DNA from: Micractinium sp. NFX-FRZ
Lineage: Eukaryota; Chlorophyta; Trebouxiophyceae; Chlorellales; Chlorellaceae
Length of the DNA stretch: 64,000 nucleotides
Reading direction: 5' to 3'
NCBI GenBank assembly: GCA_029339195.1
Contig: JAPTJF010000056.1
Span: forward strand, 62,001 to 126,000
This document shows, piece after piece, positions 22,328 to 35,093 of the stretch. The position numbers and the translations under genes were made by a program. Below the pieces are notes generated by a model. The model was given only the letters and a program-made list of their open reading frames with translations. It was not told the origin of the DNA and did no database searches. Numbering within the stretch: the stretch's first letter is position 1; every line of letters starts with the position of its first letter.

Positions 22328-25300
22328 TTAGTTGGACTGTGCGATGCCCATGATGCTGAGGATCTGCAGGAAGATCGTGATGATGTCCATGTAGATCTGC
22401 ACAAGGCAAGGGCAGGCAGGCAGGGGTGGGAGGGAGGGGGAGGAAAGGGGCGGTTGGCAAGGGGTACATACAGGTGGCAGGCGTACCGTACCGCACCGTA
22501 CTGCCTCCCAGTGGGAGACACCCAGGGCGTGTTGAAAAGGGAGGGTACCCAGGAACGTGGGGCTGATGCTGCCCCACCGTGGATCTGCGACATCGTCCCA
22601 CACTGTCCCACAAGCGTGTGGTAGCGGCCCTGCCCTCGCGCCGGCGCGCCCGCCCACCCCTCCCCCCGCCGCCCCTGCGGGTGCCAGCTCACCTGCACGC
22701 TGGCAAACACATACTCGTCTGGAGAGAGGGAGTACTTCTTGCCACCCATGACCATCTGCAGGCAGTGTGGGGGTAGTGTGCCGGGCGGGGGCAGGGGGCA
22801 GGACGGGTGCCGGGAGTGGGTGCCGGTGGGGAAGTTCAGCGCAGCTGCTGCAGGTGAGACGGCAGCCAGGGGACAGCCAGGAACCATGCACCCCGGAGTG
22901 GGGGGCAGACACGTAGAACAGGCAGGCAAACAGCCGGCAGCTATTGGGCGCAGCCGCCAGGTCAGGCACACGTGCGCGGGCGACCTGCCTTCTGCCCCTC
23001 TTGCCACCGCAGCTTGCACCCAATTTGACAGCACTCCCTGTAGCCTCACAGCCGTCACCCACCTGTATATCGTAGACAAGGAAGACGGAGAAGAGGAGGG
23101 CCACGACAACGGAGATGGCCAGGTACCACCACCTGCACACGTGGCGCCAGGTGGGCGCCAGGTCAGCGACACCGTGCGGCACCCAAACCCGCCGCCACCA
23201 CCCCGCACCCAACGCTTACACAAAAGAATGGCACCCATTTTGCCCCAGAGCTCACTTGTTCACATAGAAGAAGCCAACGATAATGGTAATTAGTATCACC
23301 ATGAAGACCTGCGGCCAGAGGAGCAGGGTGGAGGGAAAGAAGTGGGTGGGGGTGGAACGGAGTGCACGGCAGCCGAGAGCCCCCGTAGGTAGGCTGACCA
23401 GCTTCCAAAGGGTGACCATTCGACTCCCCGGCCACCATCCCTCCCCAGAAAGAGGGCAGGGCGACGGCAGGGGGTGCAGGCTGCAGGCAGCAGGCCAGTT
23501 CCTGCCAATCCACCACCGCCGCTGTGCTCCCCTCCCGCTGTATATGCTTGACATCACGCCTGCTCACCACGCCGCTGGCCATGGCCAGGATGTGCCCCTT
23601 CTTTGTGATGTCAAATTTGCCAAACACAGCGACCAGGGTGAGGCCCGCCACCGCGGCGCACGTCACAGCAAATGCTTGCAGCACCACCTGCAGAAAGGGA
23701 GCGGGGGTTTGCCTAGTGAGAAAATCAACAAGTGGGCTTGATAATGTGTGCAGTGGTAGGGGTGGGAGGCAGGCGCCTGGGAGGCAGGCAGAGGCTGCAG
23801 CGAGGCGGGTGCCGCCGGCAGCGGACGGGGCAGGTGCAGCTGCTGGCCTGCAGAAGTCGCTTCATCCAGCTGCCTATGAGCTCGCAGCCACTACTGCGCC
23901 CACCCTCAAAAGTGCACCTCTCTCCCCACCCCCAAGACCCGCCATAAATGAGCACATGTGCCCTGCCTGCTGGCACCGACTCATCCTCAACACCCCTGCC
24001 CAACCTTGACCACAGCAAGGTTCACTTCAACACCCCTGCAAAACCAACACCTGACCACGGACTGCTCCCACTCACGTCAGCGCCCCACCAGGAGCAGATG
24101 CAGCCCACCAGCACCGACTCCACCAGTGTGAAGGCAAACAGTGCCAGCAGGTTCCAGGGGTGCTTGCGCCGCAGCGTGGTGGAGCACATGAGCGCGATGA
24201 GCATGACCTGGGAGGGGGGAATGGGAGGGGCGCAGCCCGTGGCGAAGGGTGAGAACATGGGGGACGAGGGGGACGAGGGCAGCGGCAGCAGGAGCAGCAG
24301 CAGCAGGCAAGAGCTGCACAGCACACAGGGCAAGATGTGGTGCAAGGGGCGCATCAGGAGTCCGTGCCAGCCGTGCCACCTGTGCAGTCTGGCTGCCCTT
24401 GAAGATAGACGTGCCCCCCAGCCTCCCCACCAGCTGCGCCCCCACTCACCAGCGCCAGCGCCCAGCTCGTATAGAACACCCACTGGCCGGGGCCTCCGGG
24501 GCGCACATAGTTCTGCATGTTGGGAGGAGGACGACACTGGCTTGTTGGCACAATGGCTGCAGATCGGGGGCGTCGCCAGCACCCCACCGCCCACTGCCAG
24601 ACCACAACCACCCCGTCAAACAAAGCCTGCCCTGTTCTTGCAGGCGAGGCGGCGCCTCACCCTGTTGAGGGGTCCCCCAACATGGCACTTCACACGCACA
24701 CCAAGGAACAACCAAAGAAAAGGAGCACACCCTGTTGAGGGATCCCCCAACATGGATGCCCCTTTCATCACCCCAAGGAACAACCAAAGAAGAGGCGGCT
24801 CACCCTGATTGGGTCGACGAAGATGAAGGCGCAGGAGACGCCCACGGTCACCGACAGCTGCAGCAGGACCAGGCACAGCACCTTGCGCACAAACTGCTTG
24901 CGCACCATCTGGTCGGCAAAGGCTGCGCGGCGGGGGATTAGGGGATTGGGAAACAAGCGGGGGTGCAAGTGAGACAGGTGGGTGTGTCAATGCGACCAGG
25001 TTGCAGGCATACAACTGGAGGGCATACACAGTTCCATCCATCCGGCGTGTCACCCCTTCTGCATTCACCACAGCTGCCCACTCGCGACACCCTCCCCTTG
25101 CCCGCCTGCCACCTGCCACCTGCTGCTGACCCCTTTTGCATTCAACACAGCGCCCACCTCCCGCTGCGGCAGCCGCCTGCTGCGCCTCCACGTCGTAGCG
25201 GTCAAAGCCGCCAGGCGTCGGCGGCTTGGGCGCCTGCCCCTGCGGCCGCATTGGCTGCGGTGGCGGCACTCCATAGGGCCCCGGCGGCGGAGGGCCATAG

Positions 25301-25448
25301 GGCCCGGGCGGTGGGGCGCCATAGCCATAGGGAGCTGCGCCTGGTGGCGGGTAGGCGGCTGCACCCGGCGGGGGCTGCGGGTAGTAGCCGCCAGCCGCCG
25401 GTGGGGGTGCGCCGCCAGCGGGCGGCCAGCCCTGGGGCTGCGGGTAGC
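22328..25448 (-). CDS. BAX inhibitor-1/Lifeguard (TMBIM) family membrane protein
   Basis: Exons (minus) 25448-25158, 24922-24804, 24512-24450, 24207-24076, 23687-23568, 23308-23256, 23132-23063, 22755-22693, 22396-22328; about 326 aa plus a first exon I could not place (it must end in phase 1). The N-terminal 95 residues are a Pro/Gly/Tyr-rich cytosolic tail (PPPGPYGPPPPGPYG) like that of GRINA/Lifeguard proteins. Then FVRKVLCLVLLQLSV starts seven hydrophobic segments, one per exon in several cases, with the family's PDEYVFASVQIYMDIITIFL end and the short tail SIMGIAQSN. Family members sit in ER or Golgi membranes and act as Ca2+ leak channels that restrain cell death. Expression control is not visible. 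Confidence 0.85.
24645..24805 (+). repeat. Tandem repeat covering a TMBIM exon-intron border
   Basis: Two units of about 70 bp (24658-24727, 24728-24800) share CACCCTGTTGAGGG, CCCCCAACATGG and CAAGGAACAACCAAAGAA. Each carries a GGTGAG- or GGTGTG-like sequence on the minus strand resembling the true donor at 24804, so the intron holds decoy donors. Confidence 0.65.
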
Positions 25449-26161
25449 CTGCACGGGGTGGTTTCCAGGACAACTTAAGTTCAAGGGAACCACTTGTACG
25501 AGTGGCCGCTGCCGTGCAGCCGCTGGGTGACAATCAAGAACAGAGGATGTGTCTTGACTGTATCAAGGGGGGTGTGAGCGGCTCTTGGCTAAACAGCACC
25601 CCAGCTGACATGATGCTTGAATTCACGCGGAGTGGCGGCCCCGAGTGGCGGCGGCGGTAGCGGCGGCACGGGGGGCGCCAAGCACACCTGCAGGGGCGCG
25701 CGGGTCGCTGCCAGGAACGGGCTGCTGTCCCATGATTTAGACGAGTTGGACGCTAGTAAAGTAGCGCCGGCCTGGCGACGGCGAGACGCGTTGCAACGTC
25801 GTGACAGAGGACAGCTAGGTGTTGCACAAACTCGTGTGCTTACTACGGCTTGAACAGTGACAGAGCTCGATAGCTTTGACACGCCGCTATAGCTGGGCAG
25901 CGTCTCTCGGGAGTGCCGGCCAGCTGGCAACGCAGGCTCCTCACCCGGAATCGGCATGCATGCGCCCCGGTGCGCATTCAGCATTGATAGCAACACGATC
26001 GGCGATTCTTCACAAAGAGTGCTGCTCATCATTGCTTGTTAGGTCCCCTACCTCGCATGCATCACTGCTAGCGACCATCCGCACTGCCAGCAGCACATAG
26101 CCTGCTAGCCTGGGTGTCACACCTGCCTGTCGACCGAGGCAAGCGCCGGCGGCAGGCAGCG
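25449..26161. promoter_or_regulatory. Divergent promoter region of the TMBIM and TTC27-like genes
   Basis: About 700 bp between two divergently transcribed genes. It must hold the unplaced first exon of the TMBIM gene (a minus-strand ATG at 25612 in ATGTCAGCTGG is a candidate) and the TTC27 promoter. GC content drops near 25840-26110. Confidence 0.4.
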
Positions 26162-29100
26162 ATGTCTGCAGCGGCGGCGGCGGCGCTAGACCGCCGCCTG
26201 CTGCTGGGCTCATTTGCGGCGGCCCGTGAGCAACCGCCACACAGCAGTGCCCACCCTGCGCTGCTGCTGATCGAGCAGGGCGACTATGCAGGCGCTCTGG
26301 CAGCCGCGCTGGGCGCCGCCTGGTCTGCAGGCGGCAGCAGTGCCGGCGTTCCAGAAAGCACTCCCGACTGGTTCGATGCGGCGACAGCCGTCTTCCAGCA
26401 AGCACTGACCGGCCCCGCTGCATCTGCTGAGGCAGCAGAGCAGCTGCTGCTGGCGGCGGTGGCAGCACTCTACCTGTTTGCCCAGGCCAACTTGGCAGGC
26501 CCCGCCCTGCCCCTGCCCGAGTGCCCCTTTGAGTGGCTGGATGCCGGGGCAGCAGCGCAGTGGCAGCAGCGGCGGCAGCGGCGGCAGGAGAAGCAGGAGA
26601 GCGGCACCACCGGCAGCGGCGTGGACCATGCAGAGGGACAGCACAGCTCAGGATTTGGGCGGGACAGCATGAGCGCCGGGGACAGGTGCGCGCGCCTGCT
26701 GCCCGCTGCCAGGGGAGGGGTGTGTGGGAAGAGCAGCCTCCTGCGCTGGACAGGCACACGTCTCCCTGCCGTCCATCGCGCCCCTGTCTATTCCATGCCC
26801 TATTCACCTCTCTCCTGCACTTGTGTGTCTGCCAACCTCCAGTGGACCGCATCTATTCAACCTTTCACTTCACCGCATCCAATCAATCACAGCAACTCAC
26901 TTACAAGCTTACCTCCACCCCTGTGCTGCCTCCAGGTGGGCGGCTTCTCAGCTGTCCGAGAACGGTGAGGACCTGGTGGGACGCATCCAGTACCCGCAGT
27001 ACCTCCTTCTCTCCAGGTCCATACTGCTGGCGCCCCTAGAGGTGGTACCGCCCGCGGCCGGCAGCACCCCGGCAGCCACGGCAGGCGCCCCCGCCACCGT
27101 GCAGCCCGCGGCCGGTGCTGCCTGGCTGCGTGCGCAGCCGGCGCAGCAGGCGCCGCAGGCGGCGCCCTCGCTGGCCGGCTGGTGCTGGTGGGCGGTGCGT
27201 GCGGTGCTGCTGCAGCAGCGCCTGCTGTCGGGCCGCTCCGCCTCGCTACGCAGCCTGCTGCTGGGCCTGGCGGAGCCGGTGCTGGCCGGCTTTGCCCAGC
27301 CTGTGGAGGCAGCCTTGGCAGCAGCACTGCCCAACACCGCCACCAGCAGCAGCACCACCACCAGCAGCAGCGGATGTCAGCCTGAGGAGCAGTTGTTAGC
27401 AGCGGGTGCTCTCTTGGAAGCGGCCCTCTTAGAGACGGCATTCGGCCATGTTGACTCCACAAAGGCGTACCTGCAGCGCAGCAGCGCCGTGCTGGGCTTC
27501 CGCTCAGGTCAGCCTGGGTGAAGTGGTGCGCGGCGTGCGGATGTGGGCGCAGGAGGGTGTGTGGTGTGGTGCTGAAGTGGATACGGGGTGGGTGGTTTCG
27601 TGCCTGTCCGGCCCTTTGTCAGATCTTTCGGGGTCCCTACATCCCGGTTCCACACCTTCTCACCCACGTCCCTCTCTGCCCTCCCACGCACCTCTTCCTG
27701 CAGAGCTGACAGGCGCACTGGGCATGCGCACGGTGCACCAGGCCGAGGCCCGGGCGCAGCTGGTCGTGAGCGTGCGCCGGCAGGGCGGCAACCCGTGGAC
27801 CGCAGCGCACGCAGCGGGGGGCCTGCTGGACCGTGCGCCGGCGCGCGCAGACGTCGAGGCGGCATGCAACGGGCAGGTGAGACGGGGGCGGGGCGGGCAA
27901 TGGCGGCAGTGGCAGTGGCAGCAGCGCCATCTGGTGCTCTGCTTCTATTCCTGCACCCCAACCTCGCACGCACGTTTACCTGCACAGTTGGAGCTGCCTG
28001 CAGAGCTGCCAAGCCTTATTTTGATGTCAACCTTAACGCTCTAGCCCTCACAACACCCCCTCACCCAGCACGCCGCCCTTCCCCCTCATGGCTGTCCTTC
28101 ACCTCCTCAGGTGGAGCTGCCGGCGGAGCTCAAGGGCTTTGCTGCCGACTCAGACGTGCTGCCCCACGCCCAGCTGGTGGCGGCGGCCGCCGGGCAGGGC
28201 ACCCCCACGGACCTGCACTCGTTGGAGCAGGCGCTGCTGCTGGGCTGGTGCCTGCACGTGCGCAAGGGCACCGCCCACGATGGGTTGCAGCCCTGGGAGA
28301 TGGCCGCTTACGTGGACGCCGGTGAGAGGGAGGGGTGCTTGCCGCTTGCTATGTGCTTGATTGATTTGGGGTGGACCTTGACTTTGACAGCTTGGGGTGG
28401 GCACGGGTGTCGGAATAGGCTGCAGTCCTTGCTTGATGATTTTGGGCGCCTGCACATGCGTGATACAGGTGAGTGGATGGGCGGTGATTGCATTGCTGCT
28501 GCTGCTGTCTGCACGTGCTGCACCTAAGCTGCGGTGAGGATCAACCCAAATCAATGCATGTTAGACTACCGATCGTTGGCCTAACAAGCCAACATGAGTA
28601 CACACAACTCTCTTTCTGAGCAGCCCGCCCGCTGTGCACGCCGCCTGCACGCCACGCTGCGCCTGCTGCCTGCTTTGAACTGCGCTGCACGCGCTGCACT
28701 GGGCGCCACCCGCTTTAGGGTGCCGCCCGCCCTCTGCTCTCTCTGATCTCACCTGGCTGGCTGGCAGTGAGGAACACCATAGATATCCGTTATCAGACCC
28801 ACCCCATGGTGCACCAAACTATTAGACTACAATTCTCTGAGCCGCCGCCACCTCCCCTGCACGCTTCCTCTGCACGCCGCCCACACGCTGCCCTATCCGC
28901 GCCGCCCCGCCGTGCGCGCCACTGCACACAACCGAACCTCCTCCTCCCTCTCCCTCTCCTCACCCCTTTCCCCCCTTCTCCCCCTCCCCCCAGTCGCCTG
29001 CCAGCGGAGCACGCAGTTTGTGCTGCACGCGGCGGCCGCCCTGCAGGCCTCCCGCCTGGAGAAGCAGCGCTCCCGCACCCGCGACCGCGCCCTGCTGCAG

Positions 29101-32100
29101 CTGGAGCAGCTGAGCGAGGTGCTGGGCAAATCGAGCACCCAGCTGGCCCCGGAGGCGCGCATGCGGTGAGTGGGTTTTGAGCAGTTTGAGGAGGAGGGGG
29201 GCGGTCTGGTGTGCTGCTGGGCAAGCGCAGCGGGAGGTTGACGCCAGTGCAAGCATGCGGTGGGTCTCCCTTTGGGGTGGGCAAGCCCAGCACTCGGCTG
29301 CCAGCAGGGACGCACGCACAGTGATGGGGCTCCTGTCCCTAAACCCTCTCCTCACATGCCTGCCCCCGCTGCGCTGGCCTGTGCAGCTATGCCTTCTCCG
29401 TCTGGCTGCCCCTGCATGTCTCCCTGAGAAAGGAGCTGGGCGAGCTGCTGGTGGGGCTGGGCCTGGTGGGTGCCGCCCTCACCGTGTTTGAGGAGCTGGA
29501 GCTGTGGGACAACCTCATTGTCTGCTACCAGCTGCTGGACAAGAAAGTGCAGGTGGGTGGGCCCTTGTGGTGGGGCTCTTCATCCGTTATCGGCTGCAGG
29601 TATCAGCTGCAGTTATCAGCTTCTGGACAAGAAAGTGGAGGTGGGTACTCCTACGGTCGTCCCAATCTGTCCTTTGATTGCCTGCCTGCCGGCCGGCCGG
29701 CCTGCCTGCCTGCCCGCCGCCGGCACGCCACATCCTGCATGCATCACCCGAAGGCCGAGAGTGGTGGATGAGCAGGCGGCCCCCGATTCCTTCGGGGGCC
29801 CGCCCCGCCCTGAGGTCCTCCTCTAGTTAGCCTTTGCACATCAACCGTTTCTCATTAAGGCAGCCGCCCCGGCCCCCCAGCGGGCCACCCCCTGTGGGGC
29901 GTGTTGTGTCGGATGGTCACGACATTCCGTGCATCACAACCCTCCACCACTTGTCGCATAAGTCTGCTTTCCTCAGCACCACCCGCTGCCCGCCCCCTGG
30001 CCATGCTGACGGCACCGACAAACCCCAACTTTCCCCTCTGCCGCCCACTCTCTCATGTCCTGCCACCTCTCCTCTCTCCCACCCACTTTCCCTTCTCCTG
30101 CAACACTTTTACAGGCTGAGGAGCTGATCAAGCGGCGGCTGGAGGTGGCGCCCGATGAGCCGCGCCTGTGGTGCGCCCTGGGCGATCTCTGCCTGGACGA
30201 CGCTCACTACCTGCAGGCCTGGGAGCGCAGCGGGCACCGCAACGCACGGTGGGTAATATGCTTGCAAGGCAGGGGTGGGAGTAGGGGGAGGTGGAATGTC
30301 TGCGGAAATGAATGTGCAGGCGTGGGAGCGCAGCAGGCAGCGCAGTGCACAGTGGGGGGAGGGCCAGAAAGTGTGTGTGGCGGGGAGCGGGCGTGAGGCT
30401 GGCGATTCTTTGGGTCTGTGTATTGTGTGGGGACCTGGCTTGCGTGGGCATGCCCATGCGCGGCAGCAGGTGGCATCCCCGTCCACCCCACCACGGGGCC
30501 TGCACCTGCTCTGCTGCCAGCCGCTGCGCCCTGCACCACCCCTCCATGTGCCTGGCCCGCTTGCTTCCCTCTTCATTTTAGCCCGCACCCCTTTCCCCCA
30601 GTGCTCTAAACCTTGCCGCCCCCCTTTCCCCCAGTGCAGTGCGCAGCGCTCGCTGGCCCGCAACGCCCTGCGCAACAAGCAGTACGCCAAGGCGGCGCAG
30701 CACTGGGAGGCGGGCCTGGCGCTCAACCCTCTGCACGGGGAGGGGTGGTTCAGGTGGGCGATGCAGGGGTGGGCTTGAGAGGGACGGAGCGGGACAGGGT
30801 GGGTTGGGGTGCATACCTGTGAGGCAATGGTGGGGGTGGGCTGCTGCCTCTGGGTGTTCTTCTTCGCTTGTCTGCCCTCACGCACCACTGCCGCATGCAT
30901 CGCCCGAAGGCCGCTTACTTGCCAGCTCTGCCTGCAAGCTGTGTGTGCATCACCCGAAGGCCGAGAGTGGTGGATGAGCGGGCGGCCCCCGATTCCTTCG
31001 GGGGCCCGCCCCGCCCTGAGGTCCTCCTCTAGTTAGCCTTCGTATAGAAAACGTTTCTCATTAAGGCAGCCGCCCCGGCCCCTCAGCGGGCCACCCCCCC
31101 ATGGGGCGTGTTGTGTCGGATGGTCACAACATTCCCACCCCCTATTCTGCATCACAAACATTCTGGTTGGTTGCTCTCGGCACTCGCCCAATACGCAGCG
31201 TGCCTGCTTCACCTCTCACAACCAGCCAGCAGCAGCGGTCTTACTTCCCTCGCCCTTTCCTTCCGCCCCTCCCCCCTCCCTCTCAACCGCTCCCCTCAGC
31301 CCCGACCCCTTGTGTCTCCTCCTTCTGCATCTCCCACTTCCCGCATGTACAGCCTGGGCTACTGCTACATCAAGGAGAAGGACTACCCCTCAGCCATGCG
31401 CGCCTTCACGCGCAGCTCTCAGCTGGAGCCGGAAAACGGGGTGGGTGGGGCGGGTTAGGATTGGGGGTAGAGATGGGCTGCTGGGGTGGGCTGCTGGAAG
31501 CGGGTGCTGGCATGGGATGCTGGGAGCAGGTTGCGGGCTGTGGGCGGGGCTGTGGGAGCAGAGGCGGCTGGCTATCGGTTGTTTGGTGATAGCCAACAAA
31601 GCTGGCAGCTGGAGCCGGAGAGTGGGCAGGGGCGGGGTGGCGCAGCACGTGAGGAAGTTGAGCCAGCCAGAGGAGGAGGAGTGTGTGTACAGCAGCAAGC
31701 AGGCACGTGGACGTTGCAGGCCTGCCTTCCCCTCTCCTGCCCACCCTCGCCCAAACCCCTCCCCCCCGCCCTGCCCTGCCCCGCCCTGGCCTTGCCGTGC
31801 CTGCAGGAGGCATGGAACAACCTGGCAGCTATTCACATGCACCTGCAGCATTGGCCGCAGGCTTTCAACGCACTGTCAGGTGGGGCTCGGGGCAGGGGGA
31901 TGTCAGCAGGAGAGAGGCAGCAGGGCAACCCGGCACATTGAGGGTGTGGGGCTACAAGGGAGGGCGGAGGCGGCAGGGCTGCCCCGGTGCTTGCTGGCTT
32001 GCCTGCCGTCCGCCTGCTCATCCCACTGCCTCAACCAACCTCCGCACTTGCCTTCTTGCCCCGTAAGCTTCCTCTCCTCCACACACGCCCTGCACTCCCT

Positions 32101-34699
32101 CCCCATCCTGCAGAGGCCATCAAGCACAAGCGTGACAGCTGGCAGACGTGGGAGAACTATGCCCAGGTGGCGGTGCGGGTGCAGCAGTGGCAGACTGCCG
32201 TGCGGGCGCTGCAGCAGGTGCGAGGGGCTGCATGCTTGGCCCCTGCCTGCGTGCATCAGATTCTGGATATGGCTGTGTGCCCGGCCGCCCGCCTACTTGC
32301 CAGCTCTGCCCTCAATCTGCATCATGCATCACCCGAAGGCCGAGAGTGGTGGATGAGCGGGCGGCCCCCGATTCCTTCGGGGGCCCGCCCCGCCCTGAGG
32401 TCCTCCTCTAGTTAGCCTTCGTATAGAAAACGTTTCTCATTAAGGCAGCCGCCCCGGCCCCTCTGTGGGCCACCCCCCAATGGGGCATGCTGTGTCGGAT
32501 GGTCACAACATTCCCAACCCCTGCCTGCGTATCATTCCCCACATCATACTTTCTTTCCATTGCTCTCTGCACTCGCCTACCCCTCATCTTGCCCGCTCAC
32601 CTCACACTGCCCACTGTCAGCAGCCTTCCCTGCTTTTCCTTCATCCGGCTCTGCACCCCTCCTCCCGCCCCTGCCTCCCTCAACCTCCTGACGCCACCCC
32701 TCCCCCTCCCTCATCCTGCCCCTGCCCCAGGTGTTGGTCCTCTCTGAAGGGCAACGGCTGGACCTCTCCGTTCTAGCGGCTCTGGTTGGCCAGGTGGAGG
32801 CCGGCAGGGGCTGCGGCAGCGCAGCAGCAGCGGCAGCAGCAGCGGATGATGCAGAGCAGCAGGCAGAGCAGGCGCGCGCAGCAGGCAGCGACGCCGCGGT
32901 GGCAGCAGAGGGAGCCATGCCTGCGGCAGACATGGCGGCAGCAGCGGCGGCAGCAGAGGCCAGCGGCAGCGGGCTCGCTGAGCTGGCCGCCGCGCTGGGC
33001 GAGCTGAGCACAGCAGGCACAGCAGGCGGCGCGGGGAGCCCAGCGGACACTGCGGCCGCCCAAGCGCTGGCAGAGGCGGTGCAGCGGGCGGATGCGCGGG
33101 GCCAGGAGGTGTTGGAGCAGTCGGTGGGCAACCTGTTGAAGCAGGTGGCCTCCACAGTGAGCGGGGACAGCGCTTTCTGGGAGGTGTACGCCAGGTGAGG
33201 AGGGAGCGGGTGTGCGGGACTGGGGCAAAGGGCCTGTAGCCTCAGCTGGGTATCTGATGGAGCGCCCCCCGCTTCATCGCCTGCCTTGCCTGCCTGGCTG
33301 CTGACACGCCTCCTGAGCCGTCCCTGCCCTGTTGCTGCGCTCGCCTGTGCTCGCCTGCCCTGCCTGCCTGTCGCACCTGCCTGCACCGCACGGCCAAAGA
33401 AGAAACGCCTAGCGCTTTCGCGCTGAGCGCCTGCTGGGGGCTCCCAAGCCCTCGGCAGCGCACCCAATGAGGCACGAACTAGTCAGGTTATCTGAGGCCA
33501 CACGTGCACATGCATTCGCTTTCCTCCATTCGCGCACTTTACTCCCTGCCCAGCCAGCTGCACCTCTCACTATGCTGCCCTCTTCAGAGAGCAGTCCGTT
33601 CCGCCCACACATGCGTAGCTCCTGCGCCCCGCCAGCTCAACCCAATGTGCTGCCTCCCTTCCGGACCAACTTCTCTTTCCTCAACTCCCATTCCCGGCAC
33701 CTGCCCACCCAAGTGCCCTGCCCCTCTGCTCCCCTCCCTCCCTCCCCCGCCCATCCTCGCAGGTACCAGGCAGCAATTGGCTACCCAGACGCGGCCAAGG
33801 AGTGCCTGCTCAAGCGCGTGCGTGCCTTGGGCGGCTCCGGCTGGCAGGCCAGCGTGGACGGCTTCGAAACCTATGCCCAGGCATCCGCTGCGCTCTGTGA
33901 AGCATACTTGCAGGTGGGTACGAAGGGTGTGTGAAGTGGAGCATGTTTGCTGGATGGTGCTCCATCTGCTGGGCAGGAGGGCGGCGGCATCCAATACGAG
34001 GGGCGGAGTGCGGAGTGCGGTTGCCGGATGCTAACTGCAAGGCAGCGAGACGGCTGCAGCCAAACGGCCGGCGGGCGCTAGCGATCTGGCCTGCCTGCAT
34101 CACATGATGCTGCACCCCTGCCTGCACTGCGCCCCGCGGGCGTGCTCCCTGCCTGCTCTGCCCGCCGCTGCTCTGCCGGCCTGTGAAGACTATTTGCAAG
34201 CGCGAGCTAGCAGCGGTCCCCTCGGGGAGCACCCTGCTGCCGTGATCCGTCGCTAGTCAGGTTATCTGAGGCCCCTGCCTGCCCTCCTGCCTGCCCTACA
34301 TGCATACCTGTCGCATTCCCCCACCGTGCCCCCATCTGTGCTTTGCTGCTCTAGACCCTCCCCAGCTGCACCCCAGAGCATCTGAACGGCTCTCCCATGC
34401 CACACCATTGGTCCCTCCGCCTGCCGAACAAGCTTGGCCACCTGTCTCGCCCCCACTCTCCCTCCCATCCCTCCCATTTCCGTGTGCAGGCAGCCGACGC
34501 AGGCGGCACCGGCGCCCAGCGCGACCTCTCCTCTGCCCGCCTCCACCTGCGGGGCCTGCTGAAGCAGGCGCAGGAGCGGTACGAGGACAGCGAGCCGTAC
34601 TGCCAGCTGCAGGCACTACAGGCACGCGTGGAGGCGGCGCAGCAGCAGCTGGCGGCTGTGGCTGCGGCGCAATCGCTGCAGGGGGCGGCAGCCTGGTGA
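26162..34699 (+). CDS. TTC27: TTC27-like tetratricopeptide-repeat protein
   Basis: Exons 26162-26685, 26936-27507, 27704-27876, 28111-28321, 28994-29165, 29387-29552, 30115-30248, 30640-30753, 31353-31440, 31807-31879, 32114-32217, 32731-33194, 33763-33913, 34490-34699; all phases agree; 1051 aa. Family marks: WAASQLSENGEDLVGRIQYP, the ELWDNLIVCYQLLDKK segment, then TPRs from LWCALGDLCLDDAHY through SLGYCYIKEKDYPSAMRAF, EAWNNLAAIHMHLQHWPQAF and SWQTWENYAQVAVRVQQW. An Ala-rich low-complexity insert (about residues 790-880) is algal. The C-terminus (SSARLHLRGLLKQAQERYED) is also conserved. TTC27/Emw1 proteins are cytosolic TPR scaffolds needed for cell integrity in yeast; the biochemical role is poorly known. 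Introns are repeat-laden. Confidence 0.9.
29614..29647 (+). repeat. Duplicated exon edge in a TTC27 intron
   Basis: TATCAGCTTCTGGACAAGAA and the following AGTGGAG|GTGGGT copy the end of the exon at 29387-29552 with its donor, 90 bp downstream of it. Confidence 0.7.
29738..29928 (+). repeat. 190-bp intronic repeat, copy 1
   Basis: Begins GCATCACCCGAAGGCCGAGA and ends GGATGGTCACGACATTCC. It includes a 9-bp GC stem with a TTCCT loop (GGCCCCCGA/TCGGGGGCC), CTCTAGTTAGCCTT and TTTCTCATTAAGGCAGCCGC. Two further copies lie in other introns of the same gene in the same orientation. Confidence 0.85.
30915..31135 (+). repeat. 190-bp intronic repeat, copy 2
   Basis: Same unit at 30946-31135 in the intron before exon 31353-31440. 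It shares with copy 3 an upstream extension (TACTTGCCAGCTCTGCC). A short extra fragment of the unit start, CATGCATCGCCCGAAGGCCG, sits at 30895. Confidence 0.85.
32292..32515 (+). repeat. 190-bp intronic repeat, copy 3
   Basis: Same unit at 32323-32515 plus the shared upstream extension, in the intron before exon 32731-33194. Copies 2 and 3 are closer to each other (TTCGTATAGAAAACGTTTCT) than to copy 1. Confidence 0.85.
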
Positions 34700-35093
34700 G
34701 CAGCTACGCTAGGGCCGTCGCCGATGGTGCAGCAAAGCGGCGATCTTGCGTGTTTTTGCTGTGCCCGTGCACTCATTTGTTATAATCCAGTGCTGCTGTG
34801 AAACCCCAGCGAGCGCTTCACAGATGCATGTGCAAGGGGGGTGCGGGTGTCTTACCGCCCCACATCCCAAGCTTCCAAGCAGCCACCTGAAGCAGCGCTG
34901 GCGCCAGTGCCACCTGGCCCGCAATTGCGCAAACCTGCCGTTGAATGATGCCCGTGACGCTTAGTTCACTTCTTCAACTCAATCTGAACTACCGTTCGAC
35001 CGCAAGCTAGCGTCAAGTACAAGCGAGGCGGCCTCAGGCTGGGCTGCGGGATACAGGCGCCTTGGGCATGGCAGCTCGCTTCAATACAACAGC

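Noticed and set aside
26010..26852. 280-codon minus-strand open frame
   Set aside because: Antisense to the first TTC27 exon; no motif.
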